The notes below the pieces were generated by a model. That model did no database searches. It saw only the letters and a program-made list of their open reading frames with translations, and was not told the origin of the DNA. A stretch of DNA of 64,000 nucleotides from Variovorax paradoxus (GTDB lineage: Bacteria; Pseudomonadota; Gammaproteobacteria; Burkholderiales; Burkholderiaceae_C), in assembly GCF_030815975.1 (NCBI RefSeq), contig NZ_JAUSXL010000001.1, forward strand, positions 434,001-498,000, read 5' to 3'. The translations under genes and the position numbers were made by a program. Below, piece after piece: positions 16,183-24,584 of the stretch; position 1 is the first letter of the stretch, and each line of letters starts with the position of its first letter.

Positions 16183-17694
16183 TCAGTCGGTACCGGGTGC
16201 CGAGGCATCCTGAAAGCCAAGAATGGCTTTGGTTTCCAGGTACTCCTCGAGACCTTCTGTTCCGTACTCGCGGCCGTTTCCCGAGCGCCTGTAGCCACCG
16301 AACGGCGCATGGGGGCTCCAGGCCGGGTAGTTGATGTGCACCTGCCCGGAGCGGATGCGCGCCGCGACGGCGCGCGCCGCGCCGAGGTCCTTGCCTTGCA
16401 CATGGGCGCCCAGGCCATAGACCGTATCGTTGGCGATCTCCACAGCCTCGTCCACGCTGTCGTACGGAATGATCGCGAGCACCGGGCCGAAGATCTCCTC
16501 CTGCGCAATCTGCATTCGAGGATGCACCGCGGTGAAGATGGTCGGACGGCAGTAGAAGCCGCGACTCAGGGCCTCGGGCCGTCCGGGGCCGCCACAAAGG
16601 AGCCGCGCGCCTTCGGCAATGCCGATGCCGATCATTTCCTGCACCCGGTTGAACTGCGCGCGATTCGCCACGGGGCCGTGCGTGGTCTGCTGCGAACGCG
16701 GATCGCCCACGACGATGCTGGACGCCGCTTCGAGCGCGATCCGTTCGACCTCCTGGAGGCGCGCGCGGGGCACGAGCATGCGCGTCGGGGCGCTGCAGGA
16801 TTGGCCGACGTTGCGGAAGGCGGCCCCCACGCCTGCCGGCACGGCATGCACCAGGTCCGCATCCGGCAGGATGAGGTTGGGCGATTTCCCGCCGAGTTCC
16901 TGGGTCACGCGCTTCACCGTCGGGGCCGCCGCCTGGGCCACCAGGACGCCGGCCCGGGTCGAACCGGTGAACGAGATCATGTCCACATCGGGATGCTCCG
17001 CCAAGGCCGCGCCCACCTCCGCTCCGCTGCCGTTCACCAGATTGAACACACCCGGCGGAAGGCCGGCGTCGTGCATCACCTCGGCAAAGAGCAAGGCACT
17101 CAGGGGCGACAACTCGCTGGGCTTCAAGACGACCGTGCATCCTGCTGCCAGGGCGGGCCCGACCTTGGCTGTGATCTGGTAGAGCGGCCAGTTCCAGGGG
17201 GTGATCAGGCCGCACACGCCGATGGCCTCGCGCATGATGGCCATGTCGCCCCGATGGCTGACAAACGCATAGCTGCGCGCATTGTCGCGGGCCACGCGGA
17301 TGTGCTCCGCGGCGGACGGCACCTGGGTGAGGCGCGCAAAGCCGATGGCAGCGCCCATCTCCAGCGAGATCGCCTGAGCGAACAGTTCGGCGCGCTCGAG
17401 GACCAGGGAGTGGACGCGATCGAGAAGCATGGCCCTGCTCTGGGCGGAACTCACGGACCAGCTCGTGAATGCACGCCGCGCCGCAGCCACGGCTGCAGCG
17501 ACGTCTCTTGCGCTGCCGAGCGCGATCTGCGCCACAGGCTCTTCTGTCGATGGGTCGATGACGGAACTGCGAGCTCGCGTTTCGGGTAAGACCCACTCGC
17601 CGTCGACAAACATGCGATCCAGGCGGCCAGCGCTTCCGAGGTGTTCGATGATCGAGGAGGCCACGGAGGTCGGCAATGCAGTGGGGAGCGTCAT
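16183..17694 (-). CDS. NAD(P)-dependent aldehyde dehydrogenase
   Basis: The 503-residue enzyme oxidizes an aldehyde to a carboxylic acid. Catalytic features are all present: oxyanion Asn168 in P-W-N-W-P, general base Glu266 in T-Q-E-L-G-G-K-S-P-N, nucleophile Cys300 in N-V-G-Q-S-C, and E-E-I-F-G-P-V near residue 400. Length is that of a standard ALDH. It is the first gene of the operon with a bicupin and an amine-oxidase-like flavoprotein, which suggests oxidation of an amine-derived aldehyde. The start ATG lies 252 bases from the divergent parD-like gene; regulators specific to the operon are not visible. Confidence 0.9.
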   Translation of the reverse strand: MTLPTALPTSVASSIIEHLGSAGRLDRMFVDGEWVLPETRARSSVIDPSTEEPVAQIALGSARDVAAAVAAARRAFTSWSVSSAQSRAMLLDRVHSLVLERAELFAQAISLEMGAAIGFARLTQVPSAAEHIRVARDNARSYAFVSHRGDMAIMREAIGVCGLITPWNWPLYQITAKVGPALAAGCTVVLKPSELSPLSALLFAEVMHDAGLPPGVFNLVNGSGAEVGAALAEHPDVDMISFTGSTRAGVLVAQAAAPTVKRVTQELGGKSPNLILPDADLVHAVPAGVGAAFRNVGQSCSAPTRMLVPRARLQEVERIALEAASSIVVGDPRSQQTTHGPVANRAQFNRVQEMIGIGIAEGARLLCGGPGRPEALSRGFYCRPTIFTAVHPRMQIAQEEIFGPVLAIIPYDSVDEAVEIANDTVYGLGAHVQGKDLGAARAVAARIRSGQVHINYPAWSPHAPFGGYRRSGNGREYGTEGLEEYLETKAILGFQDASAPGTD

Positions 17695-17907
17695 GATGGG
17701 AGGAGGTCGGGCTTTCGGATGTTCAAAAGTCTAGGCTGCGTGGCCCTCGCATCGGTGCTGCAATGAGGGTCTTGCACGAAGCAGGCTGCGGTTGTGCGGG
17801 TTGCTGCAGCAGATCCTGCCGTCGTGCATGCATCAGAGGCTTTCACGCCCCTCACGCTGAACCGCGTCGAGCCGAGCGTCCGGCGGCCGGGATGATCTGA
17901 ACTGTAC

Positions 17908-17934
17908 GAAACATATATAATCCGTATACGTTTC
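17908..17934. promoter_or_regulatory. Dyad operator overlapping a perfect -10 box in front of the parD-like/map pair
   Basis: GAAACATATA (17908-17917) and TATACGTTTC (17925-17934) form an inverted repeat with 9 of 10 positions paired and a 7-base spacer. TATAAT at 17916-17921 lies inside the dyad at a position that would start transcription about 20 bases before the parD-like ATG; no good -35 is seen. A repressor bound here would cover the -10 box, and the adjacent ribbon-helix-helix-type protein is the obvious candidate (inference). Confidence 0.6.
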
Positions 17935-17946
17935 ATATAAAGGCAA

Positions 17947-18204
17947 ATGATGGGCATCGTGAAAATTTCGGACCTGATGCATGAGAACCTGCGCGTGGCG
18001 GGGAACGCCCTCAGCAGGTCCATCAATGCGCAGGCAGAGCACTGGATGCGCGTCGGCATGCTGACCGAGATGCACCCGGAGCTGGACTACCGGGAAATCT
18101 GCCAACTGTTGATACAGGCTGAACTCGCTGGAGGCCTGGACATCGCCGTGGCTGTCACAACTCAGTCTGCCAAGGCCCGCGGATCGTCGACCGGAAAACA
18201 CTAG
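17947..18204 (+). CDS. ParD-like small protein (antitoxin-type, possible autorepressor)
   Basis: The 85-residue protein begins M-M-G-I-V-K-I-S-D-L-M-H-E-N-L-R, followed by S-R-S-I-N-A-Q-A-E-H-W-M-R-V-G, the beta-strand/helix/helix pattern of a ribbon-helix-helix DNA-binding protein and of the ParD_like family. AAAGG at 17939-17943 serves as SD for ATG 17947 or 17950. It overlaps the next start by one base (TAGTG), so it is coupled to a methionine aminopeptidase rather than to a ParE toxin. The operator-like dyad just upstream fits autoregulation. No toxin-like gene is adjacent, so a classical toxin-antitoxin role is doubtful. Confidence 0.8.
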   Translation: MMGIVKISDLMHENLRVAGNALSRSINAQAEHWMRVGMLTEMHPELDYREICQLLIQAELAGGLDIAVAVTTQSAKARGSSTGKH

Positions 18205-18995
18205 TGGCTCACGGCATTCCCATCAAGTCCGCCGAGGAGCTCGAGATGGCGCGGCGCGCCGGCAGGCTTGCCGCAGAGGTACTCGCCATGGTCGAGCCCT
18301 ATGTGGTGCCGGGGGTGAGCACGGAGACGCTCGACCGAATCTGCCACGACCACATCGTGAACGTCCAGGGCGCCATTCCCGCCAACGTGGGGTATCAGGG
18401 GTATCCAAAGACCATCCTCACCTCCGTCAACCAGGTGGTCTGTCACGGCATCCCCTCGCCGGCCAAGGTTCTGAAGAAGGGCGACATCATCAACATCGAT
18501 GTCGCCGTCATCAAGGATGGCTGGTTCGGCGATACCAGCCGCATGTACTTCGTCGGAGCCCCCGGTGTGTTGGCCCGGCGCCTGGTGGAGGCCACGTACG
18601 AGGCAATGCTGGCCGGAATCCGGCAGGTCAGGCCCGGAGCGACTCTGGGCGATATCGGCCATGCCATCCAGTCGGTCGCCCAGCGGGAGCAATTCGGCGT
18701 GGTGCGCGAATACTGCGGGCACGGCATCGGCCAGATCTACCACGATGAGCCGCAGGTGCTGCACTACGGGCAGCGCGGGGCGGGGCTCAAGCTGGAACCG
18801 GGGATGGTCTTCACCATCGAACCGATGCTCAACGCGGGAAAACGCGAAACCAGGCAATTGCCCGACGGTTGGACCGTCGTGACAAAGGACGGGTCGCTGT
18901 CCGCCCAGTGGGAACACATGGTAGCCGTCACGCCCGAGGGATATGAAGTGCTTACGGCCTGGCCGGGAGGCACGGGCAGCTACGCGCCGGTCTGA
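18204..18995 (+). CDS. map: Type I methionine aminopeptidase
   Basis: The 263-residue enzyme removes the N-terminal Met from nascent proteins. All metal ligands and the catalytic His are present: His81 (V-C-H-G), Asp99 (N-I-D-V), Asp110 (G-D-T-S), His173 (C-G-H-G-I-G), Glu206 (T-I-E-P-M) and Glu237 (Q-W-E-H). Length fits type Ia. The start is GTG at 18204, overlapping the parD-like stop by one base. Housekeeping map genes normally lie next to rpsB; this one is paired with a parD-like regulator between catabolic genes, so it is probably a second, conditionally expressed copy (inference). Confidence 0.92.
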   Translation: MAHGIPIKSAEELEMARRAGRLAAEVLAMVEPYVVPGVSTETLDRICHDHIVNVQGAIPANVGYQGYPKTILTSVNQVVCHGIPSPAKVLKKGDIINIDVAVIKDGWFGDTSRMYFVGAPGVLARRLVEATYEAMLAGIRQVRPGATLGDIGHAIQSVAQREQFGVVREYCGHGIGQIYHDEPQVLHYGQRGAGLKLEPGMVFTIEPMLNAGKRETRQLPDGWTVVTKDGSLSAQWEHMVAVTPEGYEVLTAWPGGTGSYAPV

Positions 18996-19046
18996 CGCTT
19001 GGCTGGATGAGGCTCGACTCCGGGCAATTGCATCGATGCGGACAGG

Positions 19047-20195
19047 TCATGCGGGTTCGGGCATCGGCCCCACATAGCGCCCGCGTGGGCGAATGACTTG
19101 CGCGACGCCCAGTTGCTCCAGGCTGTGCGCCAACAGCCCGACGCTGCGCGCGGTAGCGAACAGGCCGAAGGCCGCGTCGGCAGGAAGCCGATGGTGGGCG
19201 ACCATGGCGGCCAGCGCGACGTCGATGTTGGGCTGCAACCCGGTCAGCTTCGTCACCTTTGCGATGAAGCGCGCGATCACCTTGGGAGGCTCGAACAAGG
19301 CCAGCAATGCGGCGGCGCGGGGATCGCCATCGGGATAGAGGTGATGGCCAAATCCGGCCAGCGACAAGCCATTCGACAGGTAGTGGGCCAGCACCTGATC
19401 CTCGCCCAGCCGCTCCACCTCGCTGAACAGTGCCCGGACGCGGCCCGAGGCGTCGCCGTGCAAGGGGCCGGAGAGCGTGGTCAATCCGGCCAGCAGGCAT
19501 ACCGGCAACGAGGCGCCGGTCGACGCGGCAATGCGTGCGACAAAGGCCGAACTGGTCAGCTCGTGATCGGCCAACAGCACCAAGGCTGTTCGCAGCAAAT
19601 CAGCCACCTTGGAAGATTGCTTCCACCCTTTCGCCAAGCGCAGATGCAACGGTTCGCGGCCTGGTGAAGCACCGAACGCGTTGGCCAGCTGGCCCACCAG
19701 ACCCTGGCCCTCGGCATGCAGCACCCGGGTCAGACGCCCACCCGTGGAATGCCCGGCGGCCGCCAGGCTGGCCAGCGCGGCGAAGGCCGCGCCCCGCCCC
19801 GGCTTGCCGGAACGCAGGGACGCCGTGCAAGCGAAATCGACGGCATGCTCGGCGCCCCACAAGAGTTGCGCCGCGTCTTCCAGCGTGGCGGTCCGGGCCA
19901 TGCGCACGGCGTCGCAGCCCCGGTAGTACGGCCGCCCGCGGAAGAACGCGCACAGGGCCGTGGGAATGCTGGGCTCCGACCCGAACAGCGTGTTGGCGGC
20001 CAGCGTCTCGTGCTTGCGGCCGGCTTGCTTGCGCCTGGCCAGGCCGGCAACGTCCTCGGCGCGGTAGAGCCTGCGCCGCGTGTCGGCCGGATCGGGCATG
20101 ACCTCGAGCTTGCCGCGGCTCACGTACGCGTAGATCGTCTGAGGCTGAACACCCAGAAGCCGGCACGCCTCGGTCATTGAAATCCAGGAAGCCAT
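19047..20195 (-). CDS. Citrate-synthase-like protein with N-terminal helix-turn-helix domain
   Basis: The 382-residue product is a fusion. Residues 3-56 form a MerR/excisionase-type winged helix-turn-helix (M-T-E-A-C-R-L-L-G-V-Q-P-Q-T-I-Y-A-Y-V-S-R-G-K-L). Residues 65-375 resemble a compact citrate synthase: D-H-E-L at 210-213, His246 in G-P-L-H-G, His284 in G-F-G-H-H-L-Y and Asp325 in P-N-I-D match the usual catalytic positions. It may be an enzyme that also binds DNA or a regulator sensing acyl-CoA or oxaloacetate. It is divergent from a hydroxyacid dehydrogenase and two Bug genes across a perfect dyad at 20238-20259, the natural target. Such fusions are known in proteobacteria as uncharacterised citrate synthase family proteins. 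Confidence 0.85.
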   Translation of the reverse strand: MASWISMTEACRLLGVQPQTIYAYVSRGKLEVMPDPADTRRRLYRAEDVAGLARRKQAGRKHETLAANTLFGSEPSIPTALCAFFRGRPYYRGCDAVRMARTATLEDAAQLLWGAEHAVDFACTASLRSGKPGRGAAFAALASLAAAGHSTGGRLTRVLHAEGQGLVGQLANAFGASPGREPLHLRLAKGWKQSSKVADLLRTALVLLADHELTSSAFVARIAASTGASLPVCLLAGLTTLSGPLHGDASGRVRALFSEVERLGEDQVLAHYLSNGLSLAGFGHHLYPDGDPRAAALLALFEPPKVIARFIAKVTKLTGLQPNIDVALAAMVAHHRLPADAAFGLFATARSVGLLAHSLEQLGVAQVIRPRGRYVGPMPEPA

Positions 20196-20221
20196 GGGCA
20201 GGTCGACAGAGTCAATTTCTA

Positions 20222-20259
20222 TTGATTATATGTATCAAGATTGACGATAACGTCAATCT
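20222..20259. promoter_or_regulatory. Two adjacent dyads in the divergent promoter of the HTH-citrate-synthase gene
   Basis: AGATTGACG (20238-20246) and CGTCAATCT (20251-20259) are a perfect 9-base inverted repeat around ATAA. Next to it, TTGATTATATGTATCAA (20222-20238) is a 17-base imperfect palindrome with TTGAT/ATCAA ends and contains, on the minus strand, TATAAT at 20230-20225. TTGACG, a -35-like hexamer, occurs in both orientations inside the first dyad. The block is strikingly AT-rich for this DNA and lies between two divergent starts, so it is a likely shared operator/promoter. Confidence 0.6.
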
Positions 20260-20307
20260 ATTAATAGCATGGACCCAGCTCCGTGAAGAGCGTTCTCGAA
20301 CAGCGAT

Positions 20308-21261
20308 ATGAAACCCCAAGTCCTTCAACTCAATCCGATCCTGATTCCCGCCGTCAACGACAAGCTCGCCTCGCTCTACGCCGTGCACAAGCACTTCGAG
20401 CTGCCCGATCCGGAGGGCTGGCTGCGTGAACACGGCGCGTCGATCGACGCCGTGATCACCGGCGGGCACACCGGCATCTCGCGCGCGATGCTGGAGCAGT
20501 TGCCCGGCCTGAAGGTGGTGGCTGTCAATGGCGTCGGCACCGACGCGGTGGACCTGGCGTACTGCCGAGAGCGCGGCCTGCCCGTCACCGCAACGCTGGG
20601 TGCGCTGACCGAAGACGTGGCCGACCTGGCCATCGGCCTGCTGATTGCGGCTTGCCGAAACCTGTGTGCGGGCGACCGCTTTGTGCGGGACGGCCGGTGG
20701 GAGCTTCATCCCCAGCCCGGCGCCATTCCGCTCGCCCGGCGGTTCAGCGGCATGCGCATCGGCATCGTCGGAATGGGCCGGGTGGGCCGCGCCGTCGCCG
20801 TGCGGGCGGCCGCCTTCGCTTGCCCCATCCGCTACACCGACCTGCGCGCCATGGACGACGTCGCGTACCGCTTCATGCCCAGCCTGGTGGACCTGGCGCG
20901 CGAGTCGGACGCGCTGGTGCTGTGCGCAGCCGCGGACCAGGCCGAAGGCATCGTCGACGCGGCCGTGCTCGACGCGCTGGGGCCGCGCGGCTTTTTGGTC
21001 AACGTCGCGCGCGGCCGGCTCGTCAACGAAGCCGACCTGACGCAGGCGCTGGTTGCCGGCCGCATTGCGGGTGCGGGCCTGGACGTGTTCGTCGACGAAC
21101 CGCGCGTGCCGCTGGCGCTGCGCCAGTCCGAGCGCGCGACGCTGCAGGCCCACCGCGCCAGCGCCACTTGGGAGACCCGCACCGCCATGGCCGAGATGGT
21201 GCTGGCCAGCGTCGCCCAGGCCCTGGCAGGCGAGCGCCCGGCCATGAGCCTGACCACCTGA
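20308..21261 (+). CDS. D-2-hydroxyacid dehydrogenase (NAD(P)-dependent)
   Basis: The 317-residue enzyme reduces a 2-oxoacid or oxidizes a D-2-hydroxyacid. It has the cofactor motif G-I-V-G-M-G-R-V-G-R-A-V-A (about residues 151-163), the N-V-A-R-G-R-L-V-N-E segment with catalytic Arg, and G-L-D-V-F-V-D-E-P with the catalytic Glu region. Nearest families are glyoxylate/hydroxypyruvate and 2-ketogluconate reductases. The usual late catalytic His appears in L-Q-A-H-R-A-S-A-T. It starts the plus-strand group with two Bug binding proteins, suggesting uptake and conversion of a hydroxy- or keto-acid, and it is divergent from the HTH-citrate-synthase gene. Confidence 0.87.
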   Translation: MKPQVLQLNPILIPAVNDKLASLYAVHKHFELPDPEGWLREHGASIDAVITGGHTGISRAMLEQLPGLKVVAVNGVGTDAVDLAYCRERGLPVTATLGALTEDVADLAIGLLIAACRNLCAGDRFVRDGRWELHPQPGAIPLARRFSGMRIGIVGMGRVGRAVAVRAAAFACPIRYTDLRAMDDVAYRFMPSLVDLARESDALVLCAAADQAEGIVDAAVLDALGPRGFLVNVARGRLVNEADLTQALVAGRIAGAGLDVFVDEPRVPLALRQSERATLQAHRASATWETRTAMAEMVLASVAQALAGERPAMSLTT

Positions 21262-21315
21262 GCCCCTGCGTTCGCGGCGCAGCGACCGCACCCAAAGCTA
21301 TAAAAGGAGACACCC

Positions 21316-22287
21316 TTGTTCACTCGACGCCTTGCCATTCCCCTGGCCCTTGCCCTCTGCGCCATCCACGCGCCAAGCTTCGCGCAGAGCTTTCCTGCGC
21401 GCCCCGTCACACTGGTGGTTCCGTTCCCGCCGGGTGGCGGGACGGACACCGGCGGCCGCGTCATCGCCGAGCAGTTGAGCCGCCGCTGGGGCCAGCCTGT
21501 GGTCGTGGAGAACAAAGGAGGCGCTGCCGGGCAGATCGGCGCCGAATTCGTCGCCAAGTCCAAGCCGGACGGCTACACGCTGCTGCTGGGCAACATCGGG
21601 ACGCAGGCGATCAATCCCTTGCTGTATCCCAGGCTGCCCTACGACGCCGACAAGGCCTTTGCGCCGGTCTCCCTGGTGGCCGAGCTGCCGCTGGCGATGA
21701 TGGTCAATCCATCGGTCCCCGCGAAGACGGCGGCTGACTTCGTAGCGCTGGCCAAGTCCAGGCCGGGCCAGATGAGCTACAGCAGTTCGGGCGCCGGCGG
21801 CGCGCCGCACCTGGCGGCCGAGATGTTCAAGGACCAGACCGGTTCCTTCATCCTGCATGTGCCTTACCGCGGCGGCGGCCCGGCCATCGCCGACCTGCTC
21901 GCGGGCCATGTGCAGCTGTCGTTCATGACCGTGCTGGAGGCCTCCGGCCACATCAAGGCGGGCAAGCTGCGTGCGCTGGCCGTGACCGGCGACAAGCGCG
22001 TACCGGCATTTCCCGAAGTTCCCACGCTCGCGGAAAGTGTGGTTCCCGGCTTCAACGCGATCTCCTGGATCGGCCTGCTGGCGCCGGCGGGCACGCCGCC
22101 GGACGTGGTGGACAAGATCGCCGCCGACCTGCGCGCCGTGCTGTCCGACGAAGCGGTCAAGGCACGCTTCGTGGGCCTGGGCGGCGTACCGCGCGCCACA
22201 TCGCCGCAGGAGTTTGCCCGGCTGATCGCCGACGACAAAGGCCGCTACGCCCAGATCATCCGCAGCCGCAAGATCACGATCGAGTGA
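21316..22287 (+). CDS. Bug/TctC-family periplasmic binding protein
   Basis: The 323-residue protein starts with TTG at 21316, 6 bases after GGAG (21306-21309). Residues 1-24 form a Sec signal ending S-F-A-Q-S. Family marks are F-P-A-R-P-V-T-L-V-V-P-F-P-P-G-G-G-T-D (about 26-44), V-V-E-N-K-G-G-A-A-G and A-K-S-K-P-D-G-Y-T-L-L-L-G. Bug proteins bind carboxylates (citrate, aromatic acids, amino acids) for TctAB secondary transporters. No tctAB is near. It follows the hydroxyacid dehydrogenase by 54 bases and is followed by another Bug gene after 54 bases. Confidence 0.9.
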   Translation: MFTRRLAIPLALALCAIHAPSFAQSFPARPVTLVVPFPPGGGTDTGGRVIAEQLSRRWGQPVVVENKGGAAGQIGAEFVAKSKPDGYTLLLGNIGTQAINPLLYPRLPYDADKAFAPVSLVAELPLAMMVNPSVPAKTAADFVALAKSRPGQMSYSSSGAGGAPHLAAEMFKDQTGSFILHVPYRGGGPAIADLLAGHVQLSFMTVLEASGHIKAGKLRALAVTGDKRVPAFPEVPTLAESVVPGFNAISWIGLLAPAGTPPDVVDKIAADLRAVLSDEAVKARFVGLGGVPRATSPQEFARLIADDKGRYAQIIRSRKITIE

Positions 22288-22341
22288 GCGCGGCAAGCAG
22301 GCATTCGAATACGACAGACCCACCCCGAAGAGGAGACATCC

Positions 22342-23319
22342 ATGCAGCTCACATCCCTGATCAAGATCCTTGCGGTTTCGGCGTCGCTGGCCGCGATGCC
22401 GATCGCCGCATCGGCCGAGGCGGCTTACCCGGCCCGCGCCATCAAGATCATCGTGCCCGCCCCGCCGGGCGGCGCAATCGACACCATTGCCCGCGTCGTC
22501 GGGGACAAGCTCGCGGTGTCGATGGGCCAGCCGGTGATCGTCGACAACAGGCCCGGCGCGTCCAACAACCTCGGTACCGACGTTCTCGCCAAGTCGGCGC
22601 CCGACGGCTACACGATCGGCATCGTGGGCGGCAGCCACAACATCAACAAGTTCCTGTTCAAGAACCTCGGCTGGGATCCCTCGACGAGCTTCGAGCCCAT
22701 CGTCTACAGCCACGAGGTCCCGTTGGTGTTCGCCATCTACCCGCAGCTTCCGGCCAGGACGCTGCCGGAGTTCGTGGCCTGGATGAAGGCTCACCCGGAC
22801 GAAGCCAAGGTCGCCACCTCCGGCCGCGGCAGTGCGCAGGAAATGGCGGCCGAGATGTTCCGCATGGCGAGCGGTGCGCAGATGCTGCTGGTCCCCTACA
22901 AGGGCTCATCCGCCGCGCACCCGGATCTGCTGGCCGGACGCACCGCGCTCTTCATCGACACCATCAGCGCCATCCTGCCGCAGGTGAAGGCCGGCAATGC
23001 GCGGGCTGTCGCGGTGTCGACGCGCAAGCGGACACGCTTGCTGCCCGACGTGCCCACCGCCGACGAGCAGGGGTTCAAGGGCTACGACGCCAATACGAAT
23101 GGCGGGTTCCTGGCGCCGGCCGGCACGCCCAAGGCCATCGTCGCCAAGCTGAATGCCGAGATCAACGCGGCGCTGAAGCTGCCCGATGTGCGGGCGAAGC
23201 TGGAGGCCGCCGGCATAGAGATACAGGGCGGCACGCCGCAGGAGTACGCCGCGCTGATCAAGTCCGACCTCGCCAAGTGGGGCAGGGTGGTCAAGGAGGC
23301 GGGGATCCAGGCGGAATGA
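22342..23319 (+). CDS. Bug/TctC-family periplasmic binding protein
   Basis: The 325-residue protein has an SD (GAGGAG) before ATG and a Sec signal ending near A-S-A-E-A. Family marks are Y-P-A-R-A-I-K-I-I-V-P-A-P-P-G-G-A-I-D (about 29-47), V-D-N-R-P-G-A-S-N-N and A-K-S-A-P-D-G-Y-T-I-G. It is only distantly like the preceding Bug protein: the S-A-S-N-N-L-G and S-H-N-I-N-K-F segments suggest a different ligand. Two Bug genes directly after one hydroxyacid dehydrogenase suggest either two related substrates or one uptake and one sensing protein; that is inference. Confidence 0.9.
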   Translation: MQLTSLIKILAVSASLAAMPIAASAEAAYPARAIKIIVPAPPGGAIDTIARVVGDKLAVSMGQPVIVDNRPGASNNLGTDVLAKSAPDGYTIGIVGGSHNINKFLFKNLGWDPSTSFEPIVYSHEVPLVFAIYPQLPARTLPEFVAWMKAHPDEAKVATSGRGSAQEMAAEMFRMASGAQMLLVPYKGSSAAHPDLLAGRTALFIDTISAILPQVKAGNARAVAVSTRKRTRLLPDVPTADEQGFKGYDANTNGGFLAPAGTPKAIVAKLNAEINAALKLPDVRAKLEAAGIEIQGGTPQEYAALIKSDLAKWGRVVKEAGIQAE

Positions 23320-23392
23320 GGGCAGGTGGTCTGGCCGGAATCGGACTAACCTTGGCGTTCGAGCCACTGATCGATGCTGGAGGTGCCTGATC

Positions 23393-23797
23393 ATGCAAAC
23401 GGTAATTCCTGAAGTAACCACGGAAATGCTGCAAGCATTTGCCGATGCGTGGAATCGGCACGATGTCGATGCACTCATGTCGTTCATGACGCCCGACTGC
23501 GTCTTCGAATCCTCCGCCGGCGCCGAGGCCTGCGGCGCCCGGTACGTCGGCGGCGCGGCGGTGCGAGCGGCTTTTGCGGAAGTCTGGACCGTCTTTCCCG
23601 ACGCCCACTGGGGGAGCGCGCGCCATTTTGTCCACGGGGACCGGGGAGTGTCGGAATGGACGTTCACGGGAACGCGCAGCGACGGAACCCGCGTCGAAGT
23701 TCAGGGCTGCGATCTGTTTACTTTTCGTGCCGGCAAGATTCTTCTGAAGAACTCCTACCGCAAGAGCCGTCAGCCGGCTGCGGCGCCGCCGCGGTGA
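23393..23797 (+). CDS. NTF2-like (SnoaL-type) small protein
   Basis: The 134-residue protein has the alpha+beta cone of the NTF2/SnoaL superfamily: an N-terminal helix F-A-D-A-W-N-R-H-D-V-D-A-L-M, then M-T-P-D-C-V-F-E and a late W-T-F-T-G-T-R-S-D-G-T-R-V-E-V segment. Members are isomerases, hydrolases or dehydratases, or only bind small ligands; no function can be assigned. It follows the Bug pair by 73 bases. Its last 80 bases overlap the end of the convergent carboxymuconolactone-decarboxylase-like gene. Confidence 0.75.
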   Translation: MQTVIPEVTTEMLQAFADAWNRHDVDALMSFMTPDCVFESSAGAEACGARYVGGAAVRAAFAEVWTVFPDAHWGSARHFVHGDRGVSEWTFTGTRSDGTRVEVQGCDLFTFRAGKILLKNSYRKSRQPAAAPPR

Positions 23798-24584
23798 CGC
23801 CTGCTTGCGTCGCCCCCGGTGCGCGGGCACGCTGGCGAGCCAGGGCTTCACGGGCCCTGTGGGCTGCACCCGCGTCTACGCGGTCTGCAAGCACCTGGGT
23901 CAGCTGATCCAGTTGGGGCGCGGTGATGCCCACGTTCATGCTGATGCGCATGTGGGATTGGAGCTGGGATTCGGCGCCCGGTAGCACCGACAGCATGCCG
24001 ACGGTTGCCAGCTCGCGGCTCGGCCAGTCGAGGTTGTCGCGCTCGAACATATCGCCGAAGAGGTGCGTCTTCAGGTATTCGTCGATGGCCGGCGCGAAAT
24101 CGAACAATGCGCCCTTGACCGGTCCATTGGCGAGCTTCGTCTGGTTGGCCGTGCCGGCTGCCAGCAGGGCGTCGCCCTTCGGGATGGGGCGCGAGGGCAG
24201 CTGCCCCTGCTTGTCCTGGACACCGCGCTGCTTGCGGGCATCCATGACCTTCATCAGTTCGCCCAGCGCATTGAGGCTGCGCGGGAATCCGGCATAGGCA
24301 TACACCTGCACCAGGATCTCTTTCGCGTCGTTGATGGCAAGGCCCGCATCGAGCCCCTGTTCGAGCGCGGTGTTCAGGCGAACGATGTCGCCCGCCGCTG
24401 CCAACGCCGCAATGGGGATGATGGATTGCTGGCGCAGCGAAAGCGTCTCGGATGCGGTGCGCGCGGCGTTCATGTTCGTGGACTCCCGGGACTGCGTGCC
24501 AGCATGGCACGGCGCGGCGGCCAGGCACAGGGCCAAGGCCAGCGCGGCCGCCTTGCAATGCCTAGCGTTGGTTGTACTGCTCAT
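23718..24584 (-). CDS. Carboxymuconolactone decarboxylase (CMD)-like exported protein
   Basis: The 288-residue product has a Sec signal (residues 1-28, ending C-H-A-G) and two CMD-type helical repeats, at about 45-110 and 165-240. The second carries R-E-L-A-T-V-G-M-L and [13 protein letters not shown]. The C-x-x-C or E/C catalytic residues of AhpD-type enzymes are absent, so it is unlikely to be a peroxidase. The last 45 residues are low-complexity and overlap the convergent NTF2-like gene by 80 bases, so the true end may be shorter in relatives. The start overlaps the upstream cupin gene by 23 bases; the two are a common pair (CMD plus cupin). Confidence 0.75.
   Translation of the reverse strand: MSSTTNARHCKAAALALALCLAAAPCHAGTQSRESTNMNAARTASETLSLRQQSIIPIAALAAAGDIVRLNTALEQGLDAGLAINDAKEILVQVYAYAGFPRSLNALGELMKVMDARKQRGVQDKQGQLPSRPIPKGDALLAAGTANQTKLANGPVKGALFDFAPAIDEYLKTHLFGDMFERDNLDWPSRELATVGMLSVLPGAESQLQSHMRISMNVGITAPQLDQLTQVLADRVDAGAAHRAREALARQRARAPGATQAGVTAAAPQPADGSCGRSSSEESCRHEK

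Noticed and set aside
17947..18995. Classical type II toxin-antitoxin locus
   Set aside because: The partner gene is a complete methionine aminopeptidase and no ParE-like toxin is adjacent.
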